A stretch of 64,000 bases of DNA from assembly GCF_002900095.1 (NCBI RefSeq), contig NZ_LLKN01000002.1, forward strand, positions 558,001 through 622,000. The letters run 5' to 3'. A program made the translations under genes and the position numbers. Origin of the DNA: Salegentibacter mishustinae. GTDB taxonomy: Bacteria > Bacteroidota > Bacteroidia > Flavobacteriales > Flavobacteriaceae. The notes below the pieces were generated by a model. That model did no database searches, was not told where the DNA came from, and saw nothing but the letters and a program-made list of their open reading frames with translations. This document shows positions 52,789 to 62,329 of this stretch, in pieces. How positions within the stretch are numbered: position 1 is the stretch's first letter; every line of letters starts with the position of its first letter.

Positions 52789-54627
52789 ATGCTACAGGAG
52801 CTTGATATCCTAATTATACTATTATATCTAATTGGTACCATAGTTATTGGCCTTGCCTTGAGAAAAAAGGCCCAAAGAAGTAAAGATGATTATTTATTAG
52901 GTGGTAAAAACCTGCCCTGGTACATGATGGGTCTTTCTAATGCTTCTGGAATGTTTGATATTTCCGGGACTATGTGGTTAGTTACATTAACCTTTGTATA
53001 TGGTTTTAAAAGTATTTGGATTCCTTGGTTATGGCCTGTGTTTAATCAAGTTTTTTTAATGGTATACCTATCAGCATGGCTCAGAAGATCTAATGTAACT
53101 ACCGGTGCAGAATGGATTTTGTTTCGATTTGATAGTGGACGTGGCGGGAGATGGTCGCATACAATTATTGTAGTTTTTGCTATTTTAAGTTGTCTTGGTT
53201 TTCTAGCCTATGGATTTATTGGATTGGGAAAATTTGTAGAAATTTTTATCCCGTGGGAGATTATTTCAGCCTACGTGCCATTTAATGTTCCTCCGGCTTA
53301 CATACCTCATTTTTATGGAACTATATTCACTCTTTTTGCAGTTTTCTATTCAGTTTTAGGTGGTATGTCTGGAATCGTCTGGACCGATTTATTGCAATAT
53401 TCTATAATGACAATTTCTTCTATTGCTATTGCAGTAATTGCGTGGCAAGCTATGGGCGAGAATACACTTAATGTTCCCGAAGGATGGGCAAATCCCTTTT
53501 TTGGTTGGGAACTTAATATGGATTGGTCTGGAATAATCAGTGAAGTTAATACTAAGATAGCTTCAGATGGATATTCGCTTTTTGGAATATTTTTCATGCT
53601 TATGTTGTTTAAGGGAATTCTATCGAGTATTGCTGGACCTGCCCCGAATTATGATATGCAGAAAATTTTATCTACAAAATCACCTTTAGAAGCGGCCAAA
53701 ATGAGCGCCTTTTCAATAGCGGCTTTAATTCCTACACGATATTTAATGGTAGGCGGTTTTTCAATATTAGGTTTGTTGTTTTACGAAGAATTAAACTTAA
53801 CCACTGCTGGAATTATTGATTTTGAAAAGGTACTTCCAGCTGCAATACAACAATTTGTTCCTGTAGGTTTATTGGGACTTTTATTAGCTGGTTTATTAGC
53901 TGCTTTCATGTCTACATTTGCAGGAACCTTAAATGCAGCCCAGGCTTATCTTGTAAATGATATTTATTTAAAGTACAGAAATCCGCTAGCTTCATCATCA
54001 AAAGTGAAAGTAATGAATTACAGCAGCGGAATTGTTGTTGTATTAATAAGCATAGTGCTAGGCTTTTTTGTACAGGATGTCAACTCAATTCTACAATGGA
54101 TAGTTTCCGCTCTATTTGGTAGTTACGTAGTTTCTAATGTTCTCAAATGGCACTGGTGGAGGTTTAACGGTGAGGGATATTTTTGGGGAATGCTCTCTGG
54201 GATTATTCCCGCACTCATTTTTCCAATTTTTACGGATACGCTAGATTTATATTATTTCCCCATAATTCTTTTAATTTCAGTTGCAGGAAGCATAATCGGA
54301 ACCTATTCGGCACCTCCAACTGATGAGGAAGTTTTAATTAATTTCTATAAACAGACAAGACCATGGGGTTTCTGGAAACCTATTTATAGTAAAATTAAGG
54401 CTTCAGAACCCGGGTTCGAGAAGAACACAGCATTTAAGCGTGATATGTTTAATGTAGTGATAGGCACACTTGCTCAAACCCTTTTAGTGATTATTCCATT
54501 ATACTTAATAATGCACAAAAATATTTCAATGATTGTGTCTATTGTAATTCTCATTATATGTGTGATAATACTGAAGAAAAATTGGTGGGATTATATTAAG
54601 AATGAACCAAATATTACCAGAAAATAA
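52789..54627 (+). CDS. Sodium:solute symporter (SSS family), mannobiose uptake candidate
   Basis: This 612-residue inner-membrane protein has about 13-14 hydrophobic helices. It begins LDILIILLYLIGTIVIGLAL and continues RSKDDYLLGGKNLPWYMMGL, the SSS family N-terminus; GLLLAGLLAAFMSTFAGTLN is the conserved central helix. It lies between GH26 and GH130, the same position as the putative sugar symporter in the Bacteroides fragilis operon, which suggests uptake of mannobiose. Its last 26 bp overlap the GH130 gene. Confidence 0.9.
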   Translation: MLQELDILIILLYLIGTIVIGLALRKKAQRSKDDYLLGGKNLPWYMMGLSNASGMFDISGTMWLVTLTFVYGFKSIWIPWLWPVFNQVFLMVYLSAWLRRSNVTTGAEWILFRFDSGRGGRWSHTIIVVFAILSCLGFLAYGFIGLGKFVEIFIPWEIISAYVPFNVPPAYIPHFYGTIFTLFAVFYSVLGGMSGIVWTDLLQYSIMTISSIAIAVIAWQAMGENTLNVPEGWANPFFGWELNMDWSGIISEVNTKIASDGYSLFGIFFMLMLFKGILSSIAGPAPNYDMQKILSTKSPLEAAKMSAFSIAALIPTRYLMVGGFSILGLLFYEELNLTTAGIIDFEKVLPAAIQQFVPVGLLGLLLAGLLAAFMSTFAGTLNAAQAYLVNDIYLKYRNPLASSSKVKVMNYSSGIVVVLISIVLGFFVQDVNSILQWIVSALFGSYVVSNVLKWHWWRFNGEGYFWGMLSGIIPALIFPIFTDTLDLYYFPIILLISVAGSIIGTYSAPPTDEEVLINFYKQTRPWGFWKPIYSKIKASEPGFEKNTAFKRDMFNVVIGTLAQTLLVIIPLYLIMHKNISMIVSIVILIICVIILKKNWWDYIKNEPNITRK

Positions 54628-55828
54628 GTTTAAACCTATGCAGAAAAAACAAGCAACCTGTAAAATACCTGGTTACGATAAAATTCGGCAAAAGCATCAA
54701 GAATTACTTGAAACTCCAAATATGCCGGTAGATGATTCAAATGGAGTATTTATTAGATATCAAAACCCTGTCTTAACAGGAGCCCATGCTCCTCTGGAAT
54801 GGCGGTACGACTTTAATGCGGCTACCAATCCTTTTGGATTGGAGCGAATAGGGATAAATTCAACCTTTAATCCAGGTGCGATAAAATGGGGCGGAAAATA
54901 TCTTTTAGCTGTTAGAGTAGAAGGTAATGATCGCAAGTCTTTCTTTGCTATTGCCGAAAGTCCTAATGGAATAGATCATTTCAAGTTTTGGAAAAAGCCT
55001 ATTGAATTGCCACAGACTGAAATTCCCGATACCAATGTGTATGATATGCGCTTAACCAAACACGAAGATGGTTGGGTTTACGGTGTTTTTTGTACAGAAA
55101 GAAAGGATACCAATGCACCTCAAGATACTACTGCTGCGGTTGCAAATGCCGGAATAGTTCGGACAAAAGACCTAATTCATTGGGAAAGGTTACCAGATCT
55201 TATTTCTAGCTCTGGACAGCAACGTAATGTTGTGCTACATCCTGAGTTTGTTAACGGAAAATATGCAATCTATACCCGTCCGCAAGATGGTTTTATTGAA
55301 GTGGGAAAAGGAGGTGGAATTGGACTAGGTTATATCCGCGATATTACCAATCCGGTTTTAGAAGATGAGAAGATCATTAACCAAAAAGCTTATCATACGG
55401 TTTATGAAATGAAAAATGGTTTAGGTCCGGCACCAATTAAAACTGAAAAAGGCTGGCTGCATTTAGCCCATGGTGTAAGAAATACTGCGGGAGGATTACG
55501 CTATACACTATATCTTTTTATGACTGATCTTCAGGATATTGATAAGGTGATTTACCAACCTGCAGGTTATTTTATGGCGCCGAATTATAAAGAAACAGTG
55601 GGGGACGTCCCCAACGTTCTTTTTGGTAACGGCTGGATTACTGACGATGATGGGAAAGTATTTATTTATTATGCTTCTTCAGATACCAGGTCTCATGTAG
55701 CCGTTTCATCTGTAGAGATATTGTTGGATTATGTGATGAATACTAGGCAGGATAAATATACTTCATTAGAATCTGTTAAAGCAATTCTTCAGCAGGTGGA
55801 AAGTAATAAGACAATTACAGAAGGATAA
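54602..55828 (+). CDS. GH130 beta-1,4-mannosylglucose phosphorylase
   Basis: This 408-residue cytoplasmic enzyme phosphorolyses mannosyl-1,4-glucose to mannose 1-phosphate and glucose. The five-bladed propeller carries the catalytic Asp in TNVYDMRLTKHEDGW, plus FNPGAIKWGGKYLLAVRVEG, GQQRNVVLHPEFVNGKYAIY (phosphate-binding His and Tyr region) and TVYEMKNGLGPAPIKTEKGW. The length and motifs fit the GH130_1 type. The ATG at 54602 overlaps the symporter gene; a second ATG at 54638 is an alternative start. It is followed 5 bp later by the epimerase that makes its substrate. Confidence 0.93.
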   Translation: MNQILPENKFKPMQKKQATCKIPGYDKIRQKHQELLETPNMPVDDSNGVFIRYQNPVLTGAHAPLEWRYDFNAATNPFGLERIGINSTFNPGAIKWGGKYLLAVRVEGNDRKSFFAIAESPNGIDHFKFWKKPIELPQTEIPDTNVYDMRLTKHEDGWVYGVFCTERKDTNAPQDTTAAVANAGIVRTKDLIHWERLPDLISSSGQQRNVVLHPEFVNGKYAIYTRPQDGFIEVGKGGGIGLGYIRDITNPVLEDEKIINQKAYHTVYEMKNGLGPAPIKTEKGWLHLAHGVRNTAGGLRYTLYLFMTDLQDIDKVIYQPAGYFMAPNYKETVGDVPNVLFGNGWITDDDGKVFIYYASSDTRSHVAVSSVEILLDYVMNTRQDKYTSLESVKAILQQVESNKTITEG

Positions 55829-55832
55829 TAGA

Positions 55833-57026
55833 ATGCAGGTAGAAGCGGAAAAGTTTCAACATCAGCTAAAAGCTGAACTTCAAAATATTCTATCTTATTG
55901 GAGGGAGTATAGTGTAGATAAAATGCATGGCGGGTTTGTGGGAAAAAGGGACCACTTCAATAATTTGATTGAAAAGTCAAATAAAGGTGTCATTCTAAAT
56001 ACCCGATTATTATGGAGCTTTTCTGCAGCTTGTAATTTTAATAATGATCCTGAATTGAAAGTTCTGGCTGATCGTGCATACAATTACCTGGAAGCAAATT
56101 TTTATGATCCTTCTAATAAGGGGTTTTTCTGGGAAATAGATTATTTAGGAAATACCGTAAATACTCGAAAACAAATCTATGCTCAGGCTTTTAGTATTTA
56201 TTCTTATGCTGAATACTATAAGTTATCAGGAGAGGAAAATGCCAAAGAAAAGGCATTGCAAACTTTTGGGTTGGTTGAAAAACACGCGCGGGATTTAGTT
56301 GATAACGGATATCTGGAAGCTTTTCAGGCGGATTGGAAACCTATAGAGGATATGCGACTTAGTGCGAAGGATCAAAACGCTCCAAAAACAATGAATACCC
56401 ACTTGCATATTTTGGAAGCTTATACCGCCTTATTGCAAATTACAGGTGATATCAGAGTTAAAGAAGCTTTAGAGAATTTGATAAACCTATTTTTATCAAT
56501 TTTCTTAAATAATAAGACCGGCCATTTCGGATTGTTTTTCAATGAAAAATGGGCATTGCAAAATGCGGTAATTTCTTACGGTCACGATATTGAAGCTGCC
56601 TGGTTACTAATTGATGCTGCCAAAACAAGTGGTAATTCATTGTTGATCACTGAAACTACTGAGGCTGCAATTCTTGTAGCAGATACTTTTCTGAAAGAAG
56701 CTTATGTAAAAAACAAGGGTATTATTAATGAAAAAAATGAAGAAACCGGGGAAACCGACTTAGACAGGCACTGGTGGCCACAAGTTGAAGCTATGTTGGG
56801 TTTACAATATGCTTTTAATATTTCGGGAGATAAAAAATACCAAGCTGCGATATTGGATATCTGGGATTTTACCCAAAACAATTTAATAGACAGGCAAAAT
56901 GGCGAATGGTTTTTTAGAATAGACCAGGCCAATAAACCTTATATACAAGAAGATAAACTAAGCATGTGGAAAGCACCTTACCATAATTCCAGGGCGCTAA
57001 TGATGCTTTTAAAAGAAAAAAGATGA
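55833..57026 (+). CDS. Mannobiose 2-epimerase (AGE family), cytoplasmic
   Basis: This 397-residue protein without a signal peptide is an (alpha/alpha)6-barrel epimerase. It would convert mannobiose to mannosyl-glucose for the GH130 enzyme. Visible blocks include VILNTRLLWSFSAACNFN, KTMNTHLHILEAYTALL, VISYGHDIEAAWLL, DRHWWPQVEAMLGLQYAFN and MWKAPYHNSRAL, holding the conserved catalytic His pair and Trp residues. Context next to GH130 and the symporter makes the mannobiose activity much more likely than GlcNAc 2-epimerase. It overlaps the next GH26 gene by 4 bp. Confidence 0.92.
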   Translation: MQVEAEKFQHQLKAELQNILSYWREYSVDKMHGGFVGKRDHFNNLIEKSNKGVILNTRLLWSFSAACNFNNDPELKVLADRAYNYLEANFYDPSNKGFFWEIDYLGNTVNTRKQIYAQAFSIYSYAEYYKLSGEENAKEKALQTFGLVEKHARDLVDNGYLEAFQADWKPIEDMRLSAKDQNAPKTMNTHLHILEAYTALLQITGDIRVKEALENLINLFLSIFLNNKTGHFGLFFNEKWALQNAVISYGHDIEAAWLLIDAAKTSGNSLLITETTEAAILVADTFLKEAYVKNKGIINEKNEETGETDLDRHWWPQVEAMLGLQYAFNISGDKKYQAAILDIWDFTQNNLIDRQNGEWFFRIDQANKPYIQEDKLSMWKAPYHNSRALMMLLKEKR

Positions 57027-58285
57027 AAAAACTTAGCTATTTTTTATTGGTATTTGTGCTTTTAACAGCCTGTAGTAAGGATGATGAGATAATTAACGAA
57101 CCAGACGAGGAACAGGGAAACCCTGAAGAAGAAATTCCGGAAGAACCTGAAGAAGAAACTCCAGAAACTTATGCTTTTGCGCCGGAAGAAACACTAAGCT
57201 ATATGGTAGATGCATCGGCTACTGCTGAAACGGTTGCTTTATTTTATAACCTAAAATCGGTTTCAGATAATCATTTTATAGTAGGCCAGCAGGATGCATT
57301 CAGCTCGTTCTTTGATGGAAATGATGGTTTTTCTGATATGAAAAAAACTACACTAAGCGATCCTGGCTTGTTGGGGTCAGACTTTATGTTTATAACCGAT
57401 GATCAAAACGATGGTACTGCACAGAACTGGTTTTATCAGCAGGAGCAACAAATTATAAATAATGCTTTACGCGCTTATAATAGCGGAATGATTAATGCTT
57501 TTACCTGGCATCTTCGGGAACCTTATGAGGGAGAGACCTTTTATTCCGATGAAATGACCGAATTTCAAAGGCAAAATGCTTTTAAAAGTATTCTTCCCGG
57601 TGGTGCGAATCACGACTACTATAAACAAAAACTGGACAAGGTTGCTGAAGTTTCTCTAAATATGATAGGAGAAGACGGTACGCTTTCTCCCATTATTTTC
57701 CGACCATTTCACGAGTTTGAAAAAGACTTTTTCTGGTGGGGGGCTGCTTACAGTACCCCTGAAGAATTTAAAACTGTATGGCGTTTTACGGTAGATTATT
57801 TAAAGAATGAAAAAAATGTTCATAATCTACTTTATGCATTTTCTCCCGATAATTCTTACTTAACCAAATCTGCTTACCTGGAGAGATACCCCGGCGATGA
57901 ATATGTAGATATTTTGGGAATGGATAATTATGGCGATCTTATTGCCCAGGATGGTTCTGGTTTAAATGCTGCCAACCAAAAATTACAAGTAGTTTCAGAT
58001 CTTGCCAAAGAGAGGGTAAAAGTAGCTGCCCTTACAGAAACGGGCTATTTTGTAACTCCTTCCCAAACCAGCCTTGCCGAGAAGTTTTATTCTGAAAACC
58101 TTTATGGGGTACTTACGAATAATGATGTGAATATTGGTTTTATGATGTTTTGGCAGAACTACGAAGATTCTTATACCGTACCACTCCCGGGAATGGATGG
58201 CGAAGAAGATTTTGTAGACTTTGTAGCAAAGGATGAACCATTATTATTGAATGATATGCACGATTTCTACAGTCTTCCAAACTAA
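57023..58285 (+). CDS. GH26 beta-mannanase lipoprotein (third copy)
   Basis: This 420-residue lipoprotein (signal ending LLTAC) has a very acidic linker of about 40 residues (EEQGNPEEEIPEEPEEETPE) and a GH26 domain. The acid/base Glu lies in IIFRPFHEFEKDFFWWGA and the nucleophile Glu in AALTETGYFVTP; MINAFTWHLREP is the family block. The long charged linker suggests display at the cell surface. It ends the plus-strand operon; its stop overlaps the stop of the converging esterase gene. Confidence 0.93.
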   Translation: MKKLSYFLLVFVLLTACSKDDEIINEPDEEQGNPEEEIPEEPEEETPETYAFAPEETLSYMVDASATAETVALFYNLKSVSDNHFIVGQQDAFSSFFDGNDGFSDMKKTTLSDPGLLGSDFMFITDDQNDGTAQNWFYQQEQQIINNALRAYNSGMINAFTWHLREPYEGETFYSDEMTEFQRQNAFKSILPGGANHDYYKQKLDKVAEVSLNMIGEDGTLSPIIFRPFHEFEKDFFWWGAAYSTPEEFKTVWRFTVDYLKNEKNVHNLLYAFSPDNSYLTKSAYLERYPGDEYVDILGMDNYGDLIAQDGSGLNAANQKLQVVSDLAKERVKVAALTETGYFVTPSQTSLAEKFYSENLYGVLTNNDVNIGFMMFWQNYEDSYTVPLPGMDGEEDFVDFVAKDEPLLLNDMHDFYSLPN

Positions 58286-59658
58286 TTTTGTGTTGTAAAA
58301 CTTGAAGCTGGCAAGCCTGCTACGTTAAAAATATTGGAGCTTGCTGTATTCTGCCAGGAGTACCTTACAAAAACAGGGTTCTTAACTGCTTTGGCTTTTA
58401 AATGAATTATATTGTTTTTAATTTCCATTCTAGCAGGATAGAATTTTTTATCAGATCCGGCAATCTCAAACTGAGATTCGGGATTTTCCCGACCAATTTT
58501 TAAACCTTCTGAATACTTAAAATGTACTTTCACTATTTTTCCTTCAGTAGTTATATAATCAAACTGAGGGGCGTGGGCTTTAATCTTTTTTCCGTAAACT
58601 TCAGCTAAAGCCAGGTTGGCAAATCTTATTCCAGGTGTGAGTTTATCTTGAGGATGGATGTCGTGAATATTTCCTACATCACTGGTCATCACCATTCCTG
58701 TTTTTGATAATTTTAAAACCTTTCGTTGCGCGTCTCTTACCTTTACCCCCGCAAACCCCTCTCCATAATCATATGGAGCAATTTGAGCATAGTAGAAAGG
58801 AAGATCTTCTTCCCATTTGCTTCTCCAGCTTTTAATCAAACTGGTAAAAATCTCTTCGTAATAATCAGCATTTATGGTATTAGATTCTCCCTGGTACCAA
58901 AGTATTCCCTTAATTTTCATTGAACTTATGGGGTAAATCATAGCGTTGTATAAAAGAGCAGGTTTTATTGGTCCCCATTCATTTTCCTCTAGCATTTTAG
59001 CAGCTTTCTTTAAAGTATCATTCTTATTAAATAACACTTCAGGCATCCATACTTCGGCCGGTGTACCTCCCCAACTGGCATTTATAATTCCAATTGGTAC
59101 ATTTAAATCTTCCTGTAATTTTTTAGCAAAAAAATAGCCTATTGCGCTAAAATACTTCATCGTTTCCGGTGAACTTTCTACCCAATTCCCTTCTAAATCT
59201 ATTTGTGGTGAATCGGCTGTTCTGTGGTCAACGCTAAAAAACCGAATATTTTTGTTTGTCGAATTCCTAATAGCAGCTTCGGCATTGTTTATCCCTGCTG
59301 AAGCACTCCATTCCATATTAGACTGCCCCGAAATTAGCCACAGCTCACCTAGTAAAAGGTTTTTTAGGTTTACCTGGTTGTAGCCGGTAATAGTTAATTG
59401 GTGGGGTCCTTTTTTTGCGTTCGTTTGTATCTCTATGCTCCACATAGCATTTTTATCGGCTTTGGTGGTGTATATTTTATCACTCCAGGTAGAACTTATT
59501 TCTATTTCTTCCCCTGGTTTAGCCCAACCCCAAATGTTGACGTTGGCTTCACGTTGCAATACCATATTATCTCCAAAAACACCTGGCAGACTGACATTTG
59601 CAAAAGCTGGCGTTTGAGATAGGAAGCAAAGGCTAAAAAGGATTAATAATTTCTGCAT
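58282..59658 (-). CDS. Sialate O-acetylesterase-like SGNH carbohydrate esterase
   Basis: This 458-residue secreted protein (signal ending AFA) resembles the sialate O-acetylesterase family. Serine is in LWLISGQSNMEWSASAG; further blocks are IINASWGGTPAEVWMP, GILWYQGESNTINADYYEE and VGNIHDIHPQDKLTPG, whose His would be the catalytic one. It would remove acetyl groups. Beside mannanases the natural target is more likely acetylated mannan than sialic acid. It is 4 bp from the CE2 gene upstream and probably cotranscribed with it. Confidence 0.87.
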   Translation of the reverse strand: MQKLLILFSLCFLSQTPAFANVSLPGVFGDNMVLQREANVNIWGWAKPGEEIEISSTWSDKIYTTKADKNAMWSIEIQTNAKKGPHQLTITGYNQVNLKNLLLGELWLISGQSNMEWSASAGINNAEAAIRNSTNKNIRFFSVDHRTADSPQIDLEGNWVESSPETMKYFSAIGYFFAKKLQEDLNVPIGIINASWGGTPAEVWMPEVLFNKNDTLKKAAKMLEENEWGPIKPALLYNAMIYPISSMKIKGILWYQGESNTINADYYEEIFTSLIKSWRSKWEEDLPFYYAQIAPYDYGEGFAGVKVRDAQRKVLKLSKTGMVMTSDVGNIHDIHPQDKLTPGIRFANLALAEVYGKKIKAHAPQFDYITTEGKIVKVHFKYSEGLKIGRENPESQFEIAGSDKKFYPARMEIKNNIIHLKAKAVKNPVFVRYSWQNTASSNIFNVAGLPASSFTTQN

Positions 59659-59661
59659 TCG

Positions 59662-60744
59662 TTATGATTTTAAAAGATTTCTAAAAAAGGGAATGAGTTG
59701 TTTTGCCATTGCTTCATGGTTTTCTATATCAGGGTGCCCTGTACAACCTCCTGGAGATATATTTTTAAACTGAAAAATTGTGATTTCCTTTTCTAAGAAT
59801 TCATTTTTGATCTCCTTAAAAACATCAGAAAGGATAGATTTCTGTTCGGCGTTAAGCATGGGACTATCAAGTAAAGCAATTTTTACATTTGGGTATTTTG
59901 AAAAAAGCATTTCAACAAAGTCAATATAAGCAGTCGTAAATTTCTCCCGGTTAAATTCTGTACGCTTTTTCTCCCCATCTCCTAACGAAAAATCATTAGT
60001 ACCGAGGGCAATACTAATTATATCAGGAGCATTTTCAAAATTTCCTTTTTCCTTCGAGTCAGAATTTAAATAGAGATTCTCATAGACATCAGGCATTACT
60101 GGCTGGTCTTCATCATTCCAGTTTCGGTACATTCCCATTCCTGAAACACAATTCAGTTTAAAATCAGTATCTAGTGCCCGCGCAATTCTGGGGCCATAAG
60201 CCATATAAGCGTTATGCTGATCGTACCACTCTCCATTACCACAAGGAATCTCTAGAGTATCTGCACCCATTCCACACGTAATAGAATTTCCAATAAATTC
60301 AATTTCCGGCCTTTTGGGAAGATCTAATTTATCGATTTCAAACGCTTCAATTTTTTTGACAATAACTGCGCCGGTAGAGGCTTCAGTAGCTTTAAATATG
60401 GAAATGTCGTGAAAACCTGTCCTATCGTTTAAAGGGAACTTTAAGGGAAGGCTTTTTTTTACCTTAAAACGTCCTTTATAAGTATCACTAATTTCAAGAT
60501 TAATATAAGCGTGATCTGTTTCGGGTAATTCAAAATCAACAATTAAAGTATCAGTTTTTGCTTTAAAATGAATAGCTGAAGCAGAATTAATCAAAATTAG
60601 GCTGGAGTCCTTTTTTTCGGAAGTTCTGCCTGATGTGGAAACTAGCTCCGTGGAAACACTATAGGAATTCCGGGATTTATCTTTTGATATATTACAACTT
60701 GAAATACAAACAATTAAAATAAGGAAAAGTAGAAATCTATTCAT
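59662..60744 (-). CDS. CE2-type acetyl esterase lipoprotein (jelly-roll plus SGNH)
   Basis: The ATG at 60744 (MNRFLLFLILIVCISSC) gives 360 residues with a lipobox; an upstream TTG at 60780 is not needed. The N-terminal part (about 30-135) is a beta-sandwich and the rest an SGNH domain: EFIGNSITCGMGADT (Ser), ISIALGTNDFSLGDG (GxND), and GCTGHPDIENHEAMAKQLIP (His). This is the layout of CE2 acetyl esterases active on acetylated mannan or xylan. It is the last cargo gene before the integrase. Confidence 0.87.
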   Translation of the reverse strand: MNRFLLFLILIVCISSCNISKDKSRNSYSVSTELVSTSGRTSEKKDSSLILINSASAIHFKAKTDTLIVDFELPETDHAYINLEISDTYKGRFKVKKSLPLKFPLNDRTGFHDISIFKATEASTGAVIVKKIEAFEIDKLDLPKRPEIEFIGNSITCGMGADTLEIPCGNGEWYDQHNAYMAYGPRIARALDTDFKLNCVSGMGMYRNWNDEDQPVMPDVYENLYLNSDSKEKGNFENAPDIISIALGTNDFSLGDGEKKRTEFNREKFTTAYIDFVEMLFSKYPNVKIALLDSPMLNAEQKSILSDVFKEIKNEFLEKEITIFQFKNISPGGCTGHPDIENHEAMAKQLIPFFRNLLKS

Positions 60745-60958
60745 AGAGGTTTTTAACGCTAATTTAAAGCTTTTAACCAACAGTTATTTGTATGATTTTT
60801 TCAACAATTAATATCATTTTTACATTTATTAATGTTGAGAAAATAAGCGGCTTCAGAATTCAATTTGCTTCATAATTTACAGCTTTGATAAAAGCAAATA
60901 TTGAAAAGTAATTCCAAGTAGTTATTGAATTTATAGTTTAATTAGAAATTCTATATAA

Positions 60959-62164
60959 TTACTGCAACAATAATTCACTGGCTTCATCCAGTATGGCAGT
61001 ATCGAGCTCTTTTAGATAAGCTTTGGTGGTTTTTATATCCTGGTGACCGAGGGATTCACTTATGATATCTGTTCCCGCACCTTTTTGTTTTAAACAATTG
61101 GCGAAGCTATGTCTGGCAACATAACTCGTAATGGGTTTATCAATTTCTGCGAGACTTGCTAATTCTTTTAGATCTTTATTAAACTTGCTCAGGGTTTTTC
61201 TTTTCCTGTCGTTTAATTGTGTGGGGGTGAGGTTGTCCCTAAAAAGTATTGGAAAAATGTACGGTCTTTTATTTTTACGGTAATAGTCAAGTATTTCTTT
61301 TACCGGTGGCATAATTTTGATAATGAAGTTTCCCTTGGTTTTTGCTCTTGTATAATGAATTCTGTCACCGGAAACATTACTCCATTTGAGCCTCATCATA
61401 TCGGCGAAATTCATTCCCCTGGTATAAAAGCTAAAAATAAAAAAGTTTCTACTGTTGATTAGATGAGGCTTATCACTTAAATCTAAATTTTGTAGGTTAT
61501 GGACCTCTTCAATGTTAAGGGCTTTTTTAATTGCTTTACCTTTTAGTTTGGATATATTATAGTGTTTAAAAGGGTAAAGTTTTTCATCTATTATTCCCCT
61601 TTTTATTGCCACATTGAAAATAGCCCGTATAGCTCGCATTTTCACGCCAATACCTCCACCGGTTCCGCCTTTATTGCGAAGGTGTACTTCATATTTATCT
61701 AAAAAGGTAGGGGTCACTTCGTAAAAATGTAAAGACTTTTGTTTTGTGAATTTCTGCATTGAATTCTTAGTATGGTGATAAATGGCTGCATTGCTCATTC
61801 TCCCTGCCGCTTTAAATTCATCAATTTGCTCTTGCCAAAATGCGAATATATTTGAAGCTTCAGGATTTGATTGCGTTCTAAATTTCCTTTCAAAATCATT
61901 CAAAGAATAGAAGTCCTGGTTCATTTCCAATTCACTAATTACTTCTAAAGCACGATCTTCAAATTTTCCTATTAATCGATTTGACTTAAGTTGCTGAGTA
62001 AACTTCTTATTAAAGCGTCCCAACTTAGAATCCCATTCATTTAAATTAGCTTCGAATGGAGTTCCGAAAAATTTAGATTTACGATCTTTGGTTACCCTTA
62101 ATAAGACTGGGTATTTTCCGTTTCTTAGTGAAGTTTTACGAAGGATGGTTTTAATTGAAGCCAT
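60959..62164 (-). CDS. int: Tyrosine recombinase (integrase) of the island
   Basis: The ATG at 62164 (MASIKTILRKT) gives 401 residues; the longer frame from 62224 reads through the arm-site motif and is rejected. An arm-binding N-terminal domain (to about 90) and a SAM-like core-binding domain (about 95-200) precede the catalytic domain: Arg in FYTRGMNFADMMRLKW, HxxR as SYVARHSFANCL, then SLGHQDIKTTKAYLKEL with the nucleophile Tyr. This is the Bacteroidota phage-integrase type. It lies 165 bp inside the right direct repeat, in the usual position for an element integrating into a tRNA gene. Confidence 0.94.
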   Translation of the reverse strand: MASIKTILRKTSLRNGKYPVLLRVTKDRKSKFFGTPFEANLNEWDSKLGRFNKKFTQQLKSNRLIGKFEDRALEVISELEMNQDFYSLNDFERKFRTQSNPEASNIFAFWQEQIDEFKAAGRMSNAAIYHHTKNSMQKFTKQKSLHFYEVTPTFLDKYEVHLRNKGGTGGGIGVKMRAIRAIFNVAIKRGIIDEKLYPFKHYNISKLKGKAIKKALNIEEVHNLQNLDLSDKPHLINSRNFFIFSFYTRGMNFADMMRLKWSNVSGDRIHYTRAKTKGNFIIKIMPPVKEILDYYRKNKRPYIFPILFRDNLTPTQLNDRKRKTLSKFNKDLKELASLAEIDKPITSYVARHSFANCLKQKGAGTDIISESLGHQDIKTTKAYLKELDTAILDEASELLLQ

Positions 62165-62196
62165 AGCTTTATCTTTTAAATTTCCATCGATTTTAT

Positions 62197-62215
62197 GTAC
62201 AACATATGTACAACA
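62197..62215. promoter_or_regulatory. Candidate integrase arm-type site (right end)
   Basis: GTACAACATATGTACAACA, identical to 16604-16622, lies just upstream of the integrase start. It may serve recombination, autoregulation, or both. Confidence 0.5.
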
Positions 62216-62329
62216 AATTGACAAATAAAGGTAATTTAAAGAAACTAAAATAAAAATAAATATTCATAAAACATTGATAATCAGGTAAATGAAAGTAAAT
62301 GAAAATTACAAGTATGCTAATTTAGACTT

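Noticed and set aside
62165-62224. Longer integrase start at 62224
   Set aside because: The added residues are encoded by the 19-bp repeated motif region, and the family begins at MASIKTILRK.
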